A stretch of 64,000 nt of DNA from NCBI GenBank assembly GCA_910588005.1, contig CAJUQM010000010.1, positions 3,703-67,702 of the forward strand. Reading direction: 5' to 3'. The position numbers and the translations under genes are program-made. Of this stretch, positions 6,977 to 15,497 are shown one piece after another. A model generated the notes under the pieces. The model had not been told where the DNA came from and did not search any database. It worked only from the letters and a program-made list of their open reading frames with translations. The DNA comes from an uncultured Oscillibacter sp. Its GTDB lineage: Bacteria > Bacillota > Clostridia > Oscillospirales > Oscillospiraceae. Each line of letters begins with the position of its first letter. Positions within the stretch are counted from its first letter, which is position 1.

Positions 6977-7884
6977 GGCAATTCCTCCACTTGATAAAAC
7001 CGCCCTGCCTCTATAGGCACAACCCGTACTGCCAATCGAAATACCTTGTCCGCCAATAACTGGGCATAGAGCGGCTTTTGCCGCAGCTCCTCCACATTAT
7101 CGGCATGAATCGTGGCCAGCAGCCGCACCCCGCAGCCGGCGGCCATAGAGACAGCCCGCAGATCATCGCGCAGAGTAATCTCGTCCACAGCGATGACCTG
7201 CGGATTCATGGCCCGCAAGACAATGGGAATCCCCAAAGCCTTGGGGCAGGCGTCCAACACGTCGGTGTGTGGTCCCACATTCATCTGCGGCTCTCCGCGG
7301 TACATTACCGCCACCTCTCCCCGCTCGTCGATCAGAGAGACCCGCCGGGGACCGTATTCGCCCACCCCCTCTGACAGCCGCCGCACCAAATCCCTCAGCA
7401 GCGTGGTCTTTCCCCCTCCCGGCGGAGAGAGGATCAGCGTATTTGCAAAGTCTCCATTCCGAAATAGCTGGGGAGCTACGCTGTCGGCAATTCCCGGCTT
7501 CTCACGGGCAATTCGAATCACCGCAGAGGAAAAATTTTTTAAATTTGTGTTTATGCCGTCCTTCATTACCGCTGTGCCGCAGAGACCCACACGGAAGCCT
7601 CCCCGGACGGAGAGATACCCCTCCCGCAGTGTCTCCGCCGCGGCATAACGGGAGAACTCTGTAGCAAGGTCGCAGAGCGCCTCCAGCTCTTCCGGCTCTA
7701 CAAATACGTTTAGCGGGATCTCTCCTGTGGGCAGCAGCACTGTCATAGGCCGTCCAGCCCGAAGGCGGAATTCCTCCGCCAGAGCTTTTCGCTCCTCCGG
7801 CAGCGCCAAGGCCACCTTTCTCAACCGTACGGGAAGACACAGCGCCGCATCTTCATAACGCAGAATATTCAAATCCTTTTGCAA
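6970..7884 (-). CDS. spoIIIAA: Stage III sporulation protein AA (ATPase)
   Basis: 304-aa AAA/secretion-type ATPase that energises the SpoIIIA-SpoIIQ channel. Walker A SPPGGGKTTLLRD at about residues 153-165, Walker B region VIAVDEI, and the RHxxx-like segment LLATIHADNVEEL. The start codon is TTG at 7884; a GGGGGA ribosome site lies at suitable distance and no ATG in frame is near. It is the first gene of the spoIIIAA-AH operon, whose members all overlap or lie within about 25 bp. Confidence 0.95.
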   Translation of the reverse strand: MQKDLNILRYEDAALCLPVRLRKVALALPEERKALAEEFRLRAGRPMTVLLPTGEIPLNVFVEPEELEALCDLATEFSRYAAAETLREGYLSVRGGFRVGLCGTAVMKDGINTNLKNFSSAVIRIAREKPGIADSVAPQLFRNGDFANTLILSPPGGGKTTLLRDLVRRLSEGVGEYGPRRVSLIDERGEVAVMYRGEPQMNVGPHTDVLDACPKALGIPIVLRAMNPQVIAVDEITLRDDLRAVSMAAGCGVRLLATIHADNVEELRQKPLYAQLLADKVFRLAVRVVPIEAGRFYQVEELPC

Positions 7885-7910
7885 GGGACTTCCCCCTTTC
7901 TGATTGCTAT

Positions 7911-7942
7911 ACTCTATGAGAGGTTGTCCCCCGGTATGCTAT
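7911..7942 (-). promoter_or_regulatory. Candidate sigma-E promoter of the spoIIIA operon
   Basis: On the minus strand ATAGCATA (7942-7935) and CATAGAGT (7918-7911) lie at the spacing and composition expected of sigma-E -35 and -10 elements, about 20-30 bp before the TTG start. In Bacillus and Clostridia spoIIIA is transcribed by sigma-E in the mother cell. The match is by eye and only partial. Confidence 0.4.
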
Positions 7943-7984
7943 TTTTTCTTTTTTCAAAAGATTCAGGGAAAACGGAAAGTGTAC

Positions 7985-8013
7985 TTGACATCTCTGTCGG
8001 AGTGTGTTAGTAT
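7985..8013 (+). promoter_or_regulatory. Sigma-A promoter of the XRE/membrane-protein pair
   Basis: TTGACA at 7985-7990 and TAGTAT at 8008-8013 with a 17-bp spacer. A 30-bp palindrome starts immediately after the -10, so the transcription start falls inside it. Confidence 0.75.
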
Positions 8014-8043
8014 CCTATATGGAAAGCGAGCTTTCCATATAGG
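8014..8043. promoter_or_regulatory. 14-bp-arm palindrome, operator or ribosome-site hairpin
   Basis: CCTATATGGAAAGC (8014-8027), two-base centre, and its exact complement (8030-8043). The right arm runs into the AGGAGG ribosome site (8041-8046). Its position at +1 suits autorepression by the downstream XRE protein; in RNA the same palindrome would bury part of the ribosome site. Confidence 0.75.
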
Positions 8044-8054
8044 AGGTGAACCAA

Positions 8055-8258
8055 TTGAAAAACCGGCTGGAGGAGCTGCGGAGAACCCGGGGACTCCGGC
8101 AGGAGGAGCTGGCGGACGCGCTGGAGGTCTCCCGCCAGACCATCGGCTCATTGGAGAACGGGCGGTACAATCCCTCCATTCTGCTGGCGTTTAAGATCGC
8201 CCGGTATTTCGGGATGTCCATTGAGGAGATATTCATCTATGAGGAGGAGATCAAATGA
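8055..8258 (+). CDS. XRE-family HTH regulator (YgzD/Cro type)
   Basis: 67-aa one-domain DNA-binding protein with the widespread layout MKNRLEELRRTRGLRQEELA, VSRQTIGSLENGRYNPS and FGMSIEEIFIYEE. The start is taken as TTG at 8055, 8 nt after AGGAGG and giving the family N-terminus MKNR; GTG at 8046 would overlap the ribosome site itself. Its stop codon overlaps the next gene's ATG (ATGA). Regulators of this type typically sit upstream of a small membrane protein and repress their own operon. Confidence 0.9.
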   Translation: MKNRLEELRRTRGLRQEELADALEVSRQTIGSLENGRYNPSILLAFKIARYFGMSIEEIFIYEEEIK

Positions 8259-8674
8259 GACAGAAAAAGACATTATATATGGTTTTGATGGCCGTTGGCG
8301 CGCTTTTGCTGCTGGGGGCCTTTGCGGCCTGGACGCTTTCTGCCCCGGACAAGTTCGGTGGGATGCTCACCGGCGTGGGTTCCGGCCTGCTGGCCTTGGG
8401 GTTTGCCAACTGGAAAATCCTGCGCTGGACAGAAAAGGACCCCGTCCGGATGCGCCGGGATGAGATCGAAGCCAACGATGAGCGGACCGTGGCCATCCGC
8501 CGCCGGGCCCAGGCGGTCTCCGGCGAGGTGCTGCAGTGGGGCATCATGGCGGCGGCCTGGCTCTCCATCGGCCTTGGCGCGCCGCTGTGGATTACGCTGG
8601 CGGCGGTCGGGGTATTTCTCACCAAAAGTGTCCTGGAGCTGTGCCTGATGGTCCGGTATCAGCGGGAGATGTAA
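8255..8674 (+). CDS. Small integral membrane protein paired with XRE regulator
   Basis: 139 aa with four hydrophobic stretches: about residues 8-28, 37-52, 95-108 and 110-130. Between the pairs lies a cytosolic charged segment with the motif EIEANDERTVAIRRRAQ, characteristic of DUF2178-like membrane proteins that commonly follow XRE regulators. Function is unknown. Translationally coupled to the regulator by ATGA overlap and closed by a terminator hairpin 3 bp after the stop. The pair is a compact two-gene module inserted beside the spoIIIA operon. Confidence 0.85.
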   Translation: MRQKKTLYMVLMAVGALLLLGAFAAWTLSAPDKFGGMLTGVGSGLLALGFANWKILRWTEKDPVRMRRDEIEANDERTVAIRRRAQAVSGEVLQWGIMAAAWLSIGLGAPLWITLAAVGVFLTKSVLELCLMVRYQREM

Positions 8675-8677
8675 AAT

Positions 8678-8701
8678 GAGGCCGCCCATCTGGGCGGCCT
8701 C
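8678..8701 (+). terminator. Terminator hairpin between convergent genes
   Basis: GAGGCCGCCCA (8678-8688) pairs perfectly with TGGGCGGCCTC (8691-8701). It lies between the membrane-protein stop and the convergent stop at 8711 and could act in both directions, though no long U-run follows. Confidence 0.65.
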
Positions 8702-8710
8702 TCCGGTTTC

Positions 8711-9550
8711 TCAGCTGCCGCAGCAGCAGAAGCTCTTGGTGTCCTCGTAGTTCTCCGGCATCCGCACGGTGTTGGGTGGGAAGAACTCACCCACCGGGAA
8801 GGAGATGTTCCGGAAGATACAGCAGGGGTCCTCCTTGTCACTGCCGCAGGAGCACTCCTTGTCGGGCATGCAGTAGTCGTACACGGGCACCAGCAGCTGG
8901 GAATCCCTCTCCAGGCGCACGATGGAGAACTGCCCCAGGGTGACGTAGATCCGGCGGGAATCATCCCCGCTGGAGAGTTCGCAATCGAAGAAGCTGTTGA
9001 CAAAAGACGGCACCTCGCACAGGTCGCAGTCGCAGTCCCGCTTGCCGCAGCAATCCATGACCCGGGCGTCCAGAACGATGGGATCTACGGCCTCCACCAC
9101 GGCGATGGGGGCGTTGGCCCGTTTAACCGCCTGGAGATCAGGGCCGCCCACGCTCATCTTGGAGGAAAAGATTTTCGCGTTCCCCTCGCTGCCGAAAAGG
9201 ATCACCCTCTTATCAAACACGCACAGACCCTCCACAGTGACAGGGGCCGGGCAGCTGAGATAGGCCTGGAGCGTCACGGCGTAGAAAAAGCGCATATCCA
9301 CCGTGTAGAAGCCCCGGTTGAAACTGACAGGCTCCACGTCCACATAGACATAGAGCAGCTTGGCGGAACCGCCCTTCACAGACAGGGCACGGTTGATAAC
9401 ATCCACATACTGCATTTTTGGATAGAAGCGCAGGTCTTCAATGCAGTCCTTATCTCTGCAGGAGTCATAGATCTTCCTGGTATGGATGCAAACCGCCTCT
9501 CGGATGCCGCTGAGATCCTCAATGGGACCGGGCATAACTTTCTCGGGCAT
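8711..9550 (-). CDS. Conserved Cys-rich protein of unknown function
   Basis: 279 aa with 15 or more cysteines. The N-terminal half has REAVCIHTRKIYDSCRDKDC and the beta-rich FNRGFYTVDMRFFYAVTL and CVFDKRVILFGSEGNAK segments; the middle has CCGKRDCDCDLC, and the end CSCGSDKEDPCC and FCCCGS. I recognise this as a widely shared but uncharacterised Clostridia family, not a named enzyme. No signal peptide or membrane span is visible. Clustered cysteines suggest metal binding or disulfide cross-linking; a spore-coat role is a guess from taxonomic range only. Start ATG at 9550 follows a full AGGAGGT site. Confidence 0.85.
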   Translation of the reverse strand: MPEKVMPGPIEDLSGIREAVCIHTRKIYDSCRDKDCIEDLRFYPKMQYVDVINRALSVKGGSAKLLYVYVDVEPVSFNRGFYTVDMRFFYAVTLQAYLSCPAPVTVEGLCVFDKRVILFGSEGNAKIFSSKMSVGGPDLQAVKRANAPIAVVEAVDPIVLDARVMDCCGKRDCDCDLCEVPSFVNSFFDCELSSGDDSRRIYVTLGQFSIVRLERDSQLLVPVYDYCMPDKECSCGSDKEDPCCIFRNISFPVGEFFPPNTVRMPENYEDTKSFCCCGS

Positions 9551-9625
9551 TGCAATACCTCCTAATAAGTAGCTAAGTGAAAGAAAGTTTCTTTCAATCC
9601 AGTGTATGCCACCCGGGCCAGGGGG

Positions 9626-9658
9626 TGAAAAAAGCGCGCCAATTTCTGGCGCGCTTTT
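9626..9658 (-). terminator. Intrinsic terminator after DUF3048 gene
   Basis: On the minus strand AAAAGCGCGCCA pairs with TGGCGCGCTTTT and is followed by TTTTTT; it begins 10 bp after the stop at 9668. Confidence 0.9.
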
Positions 9659-9667
9659 ACCGTCTCT

Positions 9668-10756
9668 CTATTCAAAGGTAAGTCTGCTGGTCTTAGGGCT
9701 GATAATACACACATAACTCTCCCCCTGTCCCAGCGCCAGGAGTTTTCCACCCTCCAGCGTATACACAAACGGGCTGTTCCGGTCCGCCTTACTCCACCGG
9801 ATGGGAACGGACTTTCCTCCGCAGAAATACGTCCCCTCTCCCTCTCCGGTGAGCCGTACATCCAAACGGCCCTCCGGATCTCCGGAAATCACAGAGATCT
9901 TGGTCTCCAGCACCAGCAAGTTCGTAACAGCTACCTGTTCCCCGGTATTACCGTCCACATACTCCTTGCCGTACTGCCCAACCAAATATTTCCCCATCTC
10001 GCTGTCATAGTCAAAAGTCCCGGTCTTATATTCAGAAAACCGGAGCTTCACATGCTCCGCCGGCACACCGTCCCTCGGAGTACCGTCTGGAACAAACGCC
10101 TGGGTATAGACATATCCTCTTTCGTGCTCCGTCGGAAAATGCCCCTCGCTCAGATAATCCAGAATCCTCTCACCAGAGGTCAGAAGGCTGTGTTCATAGC
10201 CTTTTGACTTCCGCCGCTCTGCGTCCCGCCAGAAAATCTCCGCGTCAGAGCGGCCGCGGACACCGTCCATATTGTCCACGCCCCAAGTCGGAAGGTCCCG
10301 GTAGGCCCCGGGGCTGCCGCCGGCGTGGACAAACAATGCATCCAGACCTAATGCCAGCTCCAAATAGTAGGACCGGGCGGAACGAATGCTGCCCAAATTT
10401 CCAACGCCCTCCAAGCTCTGATACACGCCCAGCATCCGGGTAATGCCGCCCTCGGCGGGCACCTCGTAGATGATATCCGCCTGGGAGATCCCCAACTGGG
10501 GCTGAGCGGCTTTTAAATTGTTGAGCATCACCGCTACAGGGCGGTTATTCTCGTATTTGGACTCCATAGGCTCGCCCGTCAAGGGATTGATCCCGCTTGG
10601 AACATAAGGCTCCGGCTCTGGCTCCGGCCTCGGTTCCGGTTCCTCCGCAGGAGGAGGAGTCTCCGGTTCCTGTTCTATGGACGCTTTCCCGCAGCCCGGC
10701 AGAGCGCATATCAGCCATATAACGAGGAATAAGACCAAAATCCGTCTTGCCATCAT
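9668..10756 (-). CDS. DUF3048 lipoprotein (YerB-like)
   Basis: 362-aa predicted surface lipoprotein. The N-terminus RILVLFLVIWLICALPGC has a hydrophobic core and a lipobox ending at the cysteine, then a Pro/Glu linker (PPPAEEPEPRPEPEPEPY). The DUF3048 core follows: NPLTGEP, NNRPVAVMLNN, QADIIYEVPAEGGITR and GSIRSARSYYLELALGLDA. Function of the family is not established; it is frequent in sporulating Firmicutes. Start at 10756 (MMARR) follows AGAGAGG; a longer open frame has no ribosome site. Transcribed alone and closed by a strong terminator. Confidence 0.9.
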   Translation of the reverse strand: MMARRILVLFLVIWLICALPGCGKASIEQEPETPPPAEEPEPRPEPEPEPYVPSGINPLTGEPMESKYENNRPVAVMLNNLKAAQPQLGISQADIIYEVPAEGGITRMLGVYQSLEGVGNLGSIRSARSYYLELALGLDALFVHAGGSPGAYRDLPTWGVDNMDGVRGRSDAEIFWRDAERRKSKGYEHSLLTSGERILDYLSEGHFPTEHERGYVYTQAFVPDGTPRDGVPAEHVKLRFSEYKTGTFDYDSEMGKYLVGQYGKEYVDGNTGEQVAVTNLLVLETKISVISGDPEGRLDVRLTGEGEGTYFCGGKSVPIRWSKADRNSPFVYTLEGGKLLALGQGESYVCIISPKTSRLTFE

Positions 10757-10915
10757 ACCGCCGCCTCTCTTGTACTGTCCCAATCATATCAATCGCCGCC
10801 CAAGCCGTCAAGACAAAATTCCTCAAATTTCGGGAATTTTCCCCTGTACAAGTCAGCCGGAAGTGCGGTATACTGAATGGTAATATGAAATTGACAATAC
10901 AATGGAGGTAGCGCC

Positions 10916-11470
10916 ATGGCAGGACCTGGCTTTATTCGTGACAAGCTGGAAATCAAATTTTTGATCCTCTATATCACTGCCAGAGTGATCGAACCCATCC
11001 CATTTGACACCGTATTGGATCTGACTATGTGCGATGACGGGATAGACTACTTTGATTTCTCCGAGTGCCTGCGGGATCTGGTTAAGACAGAGCATTTGAC
11101 CGTGTCTGCCGCCGGACTGTACGAAATCACGGAAAAGGGCATGCGGAACAGTCAAATCTGCGAATCTAGCCTCCCCTATTCTGTCCGGCTGCGGTGCGAT
11201 AAAAATATCAATGAGTGCAACCGCAAGCTCCGCCGGAAAAACCAGGTGCGGACCGCTATTGAAAAAAGGCCCAACGGAACCTACTCCGTAAAGCTCTCCC
11301 TGGACGATGACATGGGCAGCCTGATGGCCCTAAAATTGATGGTAGTACGAGAGGATATGGCAGCGCTTTTGACGGAGCGATTCCAAAAAGCGCCGGAACG
11401 GATATACAGTGAGATTATGAATGTTTTACTGTCCGAGGAACTAAACAAATCAGACTCAGATCAAGCGTAA
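10916..11470 (+). CDS. DUF4364 family protein
   Basis: 184-aa cytoplasmic protein of a Clostridia-wide family of unknown function. The N-terminal part (KFLILYITARVIEPIPFDTV, then ECLRDLVKTEHLTVSAAGLY and YEITEKGM) looks like a winged-helix DNA-binding domain; the C-terminal part is alpha/beta. ATG at 10916 follows GGAGGT. A plausible promoter is TGTACA (10845-10850) and TATACT (10869-10874). A long terminator hairpin follows at 11484. Confidence 0.85.
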   Translation: MAGPGFIRDKLEIKFLILYITARVIEPIPFDTVLDLTMCDDGIDYFDFSECLRDLVKTEHLTVSAAGLYEITEKGMRNSQICESSLPYSVRLRCDKNINECNRKLRRKNQVRTAIEKRPNGTYSVKLSLDDDMGSLMALKLMVVREDMAALLTERFQKAPERIYSEIMNVLLSEELNKSDSDQA

Positions 11471-11483
11471 AAATGTGTACACA

Positions 11484-11517
11484 AGAGCCGCCCTGAAATC
11501 TGTTTCAGGGCGGCTCT
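11484..11517. terminator. Bidirectional terminator between DUF4364 gene and dnaE
   Basis: AGAGCCGCCCTGAAA (11484-11498) and its exact complement (11503-11517) with a 4-nt loop. It is 14 bp after the DUF4364 stop and 91 bp beyond the convergent dnaE stop; A/T-rich sequence follows on the plus side. Confidence 0.8.
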
Positions 11518-11607
11518 TCCAATATAATACAAAAAACAGTTACTATTTTCGCAATTTGATTTTGCGCTTCTTACAATAATGACACCGAGCCGATTGGGAT
11601 ACCCAGC

Positions 11608-14600
11608 TCATTTTATCACTACATGATCTGCTCCAAGGACTTCTCTCGCCTCTTTAAGCAGCGCTCTGTGCAGTAATATTTGCGTTCCGTACACCTTTCT
11701 TGTATCCGCCATTACCATTTTTACCGGGGTGTCCCCAGGGAACATGGTAAATACCAGCTTCAAATGCTTTAACTCCGGCGAGTCAATGCTGGGAAATTTC
11801 AGATATAAGACCTCTCCCTTTTCCAATTGATCCGAAGGAGCCTCTGCTTTTTCCGGCGGCACTCCGCCGGAAACCGTAGCCAGCGGATAGGCGCTGTCAC
11901 ACATAATCTGAGGCGCTTTCTCATCCCGGACAGACAGTTTGCCCCGGACCATCACCGCCTGGTTCTCCTTCAAATACGCGCCGCAGAGATCCAGCGTCTT
12001 GGAAAAGCAGAGCAGTTCCATAGACCCCGTATCGTCCTCCACAGTCACATAGGCCATCAGACTGTTGTTTTTTGTGGTCTTCGTCTTGCTGGAGGTAACT
12101 ACTCCGGCAATGGTGATCCTTTGGTTATCGGCAAACCGGACCGGGCCGCCCTCCTGGGCAAAATCCGCCAGAATTGACCCAATCGTAGGCGCATTCAACA
12201 TCTGCACCTGTTTGCGGTATTGGTCCATGGGATGTCCGGAGAGATACAGCCCGGTGGTCTCTTTCTCCATTGTCATCAGCTGCTGGGCGGTAAACTCCGG
12301 GATCTCCGGCAAACGGATCTTTTTTACAGCCGCAGCGCCGGAAGGACCCATGGAAAAAAAGTCCATCTGTCCCTCCACGTTGTCCCGCCGCTGGGCGGCT
12401 GCCGCATCCATAATTCCCTCGTAGACTTTTATCAGCTGGGATCGGCGCGCCCCAGTGCTGTCAAACGCCCCGGAGCGAATCAAGTTCTCGACCGCCCGCT
12501 TATTCATGTCGCTGCCCTGCATTCGCTCGCAAAAATCGTGGAGGGACTCAAATGGACGCGTTTCCCGTTCCCGCATAACAGCCTGGATAAAACTGCGGCC
12601 GATGTTCTTGATGGCCACCAGGCCGAAGCGAATCCCCCCCTCCTCCACGGTGAAGCGGTCAGCAGAGCGGTTGATATCCGGCTGCAGCAAGGCAATCCCG
12701 CACTCCTTGCACTCGTTGATATAGCCCGATACTTTCTCGGAATTGTCCAACACGGAAGTTAATAGCGCGGCCATATACTCCCTGGTATAGTGGCACTTAA
12801 ACCAAGCTGTCTGATAGGCCACCACGGCATAGCTGACAGCATGGGCCTTGTTAAACGCATACTCGGCAAAATCGTAAATCTTGTCGTAAATCAACTGGGC
12901 AGTCGCCTCGGGGATTCCGTGTGCCAGGCATCCTGTAATGTCTCTTCCCTTGTCACCGTGCAAAAAGGCCTCTCGTTCCTTCTCAATGTCCTTGACCTTT
13001 TTTTTGCTCATGGCACGGCGCACCATGTCCGCCTGTCCAAGAGAATAACCCGCCAACTCCTGAAAAATCTTGATAACCTGTTCCTGATAGACGATGCAGC
13101 CATATGTGTTAGACAGGATCGGCTCCAATAACGGATGGTCGTAGCGGACCTTTTCAGGGTGAGCGGCGCACTCCAAAAACTGTGGAATAGAGTCCATAGG
13201 GCCGGGACGGTACAGTGCAATTATGGCGGTGATATCCTCAATGCTGCGGGGCTTCAACCCCACGCATACGCCCGTCATTCCGGCAGATTCCATCTGGAAT
13301 ACGCCGGAGGTTCTTCCGGAGGAGAGCATTTCATAGGTCTCAGGATCTCCCTCCGGCACATCTTCCAGACGGAAGCCTGGCTGCTCTTCTTGAAGAATTT
13401 TTACCGCGTCATCCAAAACCGTCAAATTCCGGAGACCCAGAAAGTCCATTTTCAGAAGTCCCAGTTCCTCTAGCGTGGTCATCACATACTGGCAAACCAC
13501 GGATTCATCGTTTTTCGCCAGTGGAACGTACTCGTAGACCGGCCTTCGGGTAATCACCACGCCGGCGGCGTGGGTAGAGGCGTGCCGGGGCATTCCCTCC
13601 AGGGCCTTAGCGGTGTCGACCAGGCGCTTTACCGTCTCGTCGGTCTCATACATCTCCCGCAGAGACCGGGACAGACGCAGCGCGTCGTCCAAAGTGATAT
13701 GCAGAGCGCCCGGCCCGGCCGGAATCTGTTTTGCGATTTGGTCCACGTCGGCATAGGGCAGGTTCATCACCCGCCCCACGTCCCGAATCACACCCCGGGC
13801 CGCCATGGTACCGAAGGTAACAATTTGTGCCACATGATCGTCACCGTATTTCCGGCGGACATAATCCACCACCTCGCCCCGGCGGGTATCGCCAAAGTCC
13901 ATATCGATATCGGGCATGCTTACCCGTTCGGGGTTTAAAAACCGCTCAAAATACAAGCCGTATTTCACCGGATCGATATCGGTGATATAGAGGCAGTAGC
14001 TGACCATAGACCCCGCCGCGCTGCCTCTGCCCGGTCCCACCGGGATTCCGGCCCCTCTGGCAAAACGCACAAAATCGGAGACAATGAGGAAATAGTCCGT
14101 AAATCCCATCTTCTCGATCATGTCCTGCTCGTACTCCAGCTGCCCGCGATAGCTGCCGTCATCGCCGTACCGGGCCTGATAGCCCTCACTGCAGAGTTTT
14201 TTCAGGTAGGAAAAGCTGTCATATCCCGGGGGAAGCTGGAACTCCGGCAGGTGATATTTTCCAAAGATAAACTCCAGGCTGCACATCTCCGCAATCTTCG
14301 CGGTATTCTCCAACGCGCCCTCATACTCCCCAAACAGCGCCTCCATTTCCGCCTCGTTCCGGAGATAGAAATTCTGCGGCTCGTAGCGCATCCGGTTCTC
14401 GTCATCCAGGGTCCTGCCAGTCTGGATACACAGCAGCACATCATGCGCCTGCGCATCCTCCTTACGGAGATAGTGGGCGTCGTTGGTGCAGACCATAGGC
14501 AGGCCTGTCTCCTGGTGGATCCGCAAAAGGCCCTGGTTCACAACAGCCTGATCGCGGATGCCATGATCCTGAAGTTCCAAATAAAAATGTTCCGGTCCGA

Positions 14601-15099
14601 AGATCCTGCCGAGTTCTAAGGCATAGTCCCTTGCATTTTCATACTCTCCATTTCGAAGCCTCCGGGGGATTTCACCGGCGAGACATGCGGAAAGCGCAAT
14701 CAAACCGGCGCTATGACGCCTCAATAACTCCAGATCTACCCGTGGACGATTGTAAAAGCCCTCCGTCCATCCCATAGAGACCATATAGGAGAGGTTTCGA
14801 TACCCCTCCTCATTTTCACACAGCAGCACCAAATGGCGGCTCTCCGCGTCGAACTCATGGACCTTATCATACCGGGAGCGGCCTTGAGGTGTGACATAGA
14901 CCTCACAGCCGATAAGAGGCTTAATCCCCTCTGCCTTACAGGCTCGGTAAAAGTCAATAACGCCGTACATTACCCCGTGGTCGGTAATGGCGCAGGCGGT
15001 CTGCCCCATGGACTTCACAATTTTGGGCAGGTCCCGAATGCGGCAGGCACCGTCCAGAAGACTGTACTCCGTATGGACATGCAGATGGACAAAAGACAT
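11608..15099 (-). CDS. dnaE: DNA polymerase III subunit alpha (DnaE)
   Basis: 1163-aa C-family replicative polymerase. Order: PHP domain at the N-terminus (VHLHVHTEYSLLDGACRI), polymerase palm with PDIDMDFGDTRR carrying the catalytic aspartates at about residues 395-405, thumb/fingers with DFLGLRNLTVLDD and YEYVPLAKNDE, helix-hairpin-helix region, and a C-terminal OB fold (ITIAGVVTSSKTKTTKN and VTVEDDTGSMELLCFSK). In Firmicutes DnaE extends the RNA primer before PolC takes over. Start ATG at 15099 follows AGGAGGT. polC is at 35348-39340 on the same strand. Confidence 0.97.
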   Translation of the reverse strand: MSFVHLHVHTEYSLLDGACRIRDLPKIVKSMGQTACAITDHGVMYGVIDFYRACKAEGIKPLIGCEVYVTPQGRSRYDKVHEFDAESRHLVLLCENEEGYRNLSYMVSMGWTEGFYNRPRVDLELLRRHSAGLIALSACLAGEIPRRLRNGEYENARDYALELGRIFGPEHFYLELQDHGIRDQAVVNQGLLRIHQETGLPMVCTNDAHYLRKEDAQAHDVLLCIQTGRTLDDENRMRYEPQNFYLRNEAEMEALFGEYEGALENTAKIAEMCSLEFIFGKYHLPEFQLPPGYDSFSYLKKLCSEGYQARYGDDGSYRGQLEYEQDMIEKMGFTDYFLIVSDFVRFARGAGIPVGPGRGSAAGSMVSYCLYITDIDPVKYGLYFERFLNPERVSMPDIDMDFGDTRRGEVVDYVRRKYGDDHVAQIVTFGTMAARGVIRDVGRVMNLPYADVDQIAKQIPAGPGALHITLDDALRLSRSLREMYETDETVKRLVDTAKALEGMPRHASTHAAGVVITRRPVYEYVPLAKNDESVVCQYVMTTLEELGLLKMDFLGLRNLTVLDDAVKILQEEQPGFRLEDVPEGDPETYEMLSSGRTSGVFQMESAGMTGVCVGLKPRSIEDITAIIALYRPGPMDSIPQFLECAAHPEKVRYDHPLLEPILSNTYGCIVYQEQVIKIFQELAGYSLGQADMVRRAMSKKKVKDIEKEREAFLHGDKGRDITGCLAHGIPEATAQLIYDKIYDFAEYAFNKAHAVSYAVVAYQTAWFKCHYTREYMAALLTSVLDNSEKVSGYINECKECGIALLQPDINRSADRFTVEEGGIRFGLVAIKNIGRSFIQAVMRERETRPFESLHDFCERMQGSDMNKRAVENLIRSGAFDSTGARRSQLIKVYEGIMDAAAAQRRDNVEGQMDFFSMGPSGAAAVKKIRLPEIPEFTAQQLMTMEKETTGLYLSGHPMDQYRKQVQMLNAPTIGSILADFAQEGGPVRFADNQRITIAGVVTSSKTKTTKNNSLMAYVTVEDDTGSMELLCFSKTLDLCGAYLKENQAVMVRGKLSVRDEKAPQIMCDSAYPLATVSGGVPPEKAEAPSDQLEKGEVLYLKFPSIDSPELKHLKLVFTMFPGDTPVKMVMADTRKVYGTQILLHRALLKEAREVLGADHVVIK

Positions 15100-15141
15100 A
15101 TCACACCTCCTGAAAACAGGTTTTCCAAAATTCCGGAACCG

Positions 15142-15327
15142 CTAGCGACGCGTGGTTCCCGGAGATTTTTTACACTCTTTATAGACATCCCGGCCTCTTA
15201 TCGGCAGCAGAGGCGCCAGAAGGAGCAAATTCCGCGCTGCTCGAAACAACAGACACACCAGTGCCGTCAAAACAGGACCCGCAGTGTCAAAAAAGTCCAA
15301 TTTCGGTACAAATTTCCCCCGCAGCAT
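15142..15327 (-). CDS. Possible 61-aa membrane peptide between whiA and dnaE
   Basis: This lies in the 398-bp space between dnaE and whiA. ATG at 15327 is preceded by GGAGG at 5-nt spacing, and the frame encodes one hydrophobic stretch (VLTALVCLLFRAARNLLLLA) and a basic tail. Codon and composition evidence is weak, and I recognise no family. The remaining 15328-15497 shows no feature I can support. Could be a chance open frame in leader RNA. Confidence 0.35.
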   Translation of the reverse strand: MLRGKFVPKLDFFDTAGPVLTALVCLLFRAARNLLLLAPLLPIRGRDVYKECKKSPGTTRR

Positions 15328-15497
15328 ACGGTCCTCCGCCGCTTTCGGCTCCAGCTGTTTCCGAAAGAAATCAGAACTGCCGCCGGTTTCTCTCTCGGAT
15401 CACTCCGGCCAGAGTATTTTAGATCAATAGCACCTGGCAAGCTCACTGGGAAATTGGTCCCATACCGGCCCTCTCCGCGCTTGTACAGGTTCTCATC

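Noticed and set aside
10853..11155. 100-codon minus-strand frame opposite the DUF4364 gene
   Set aside because: Antisense to a gene with good start signals and a recognised family; no independent support.
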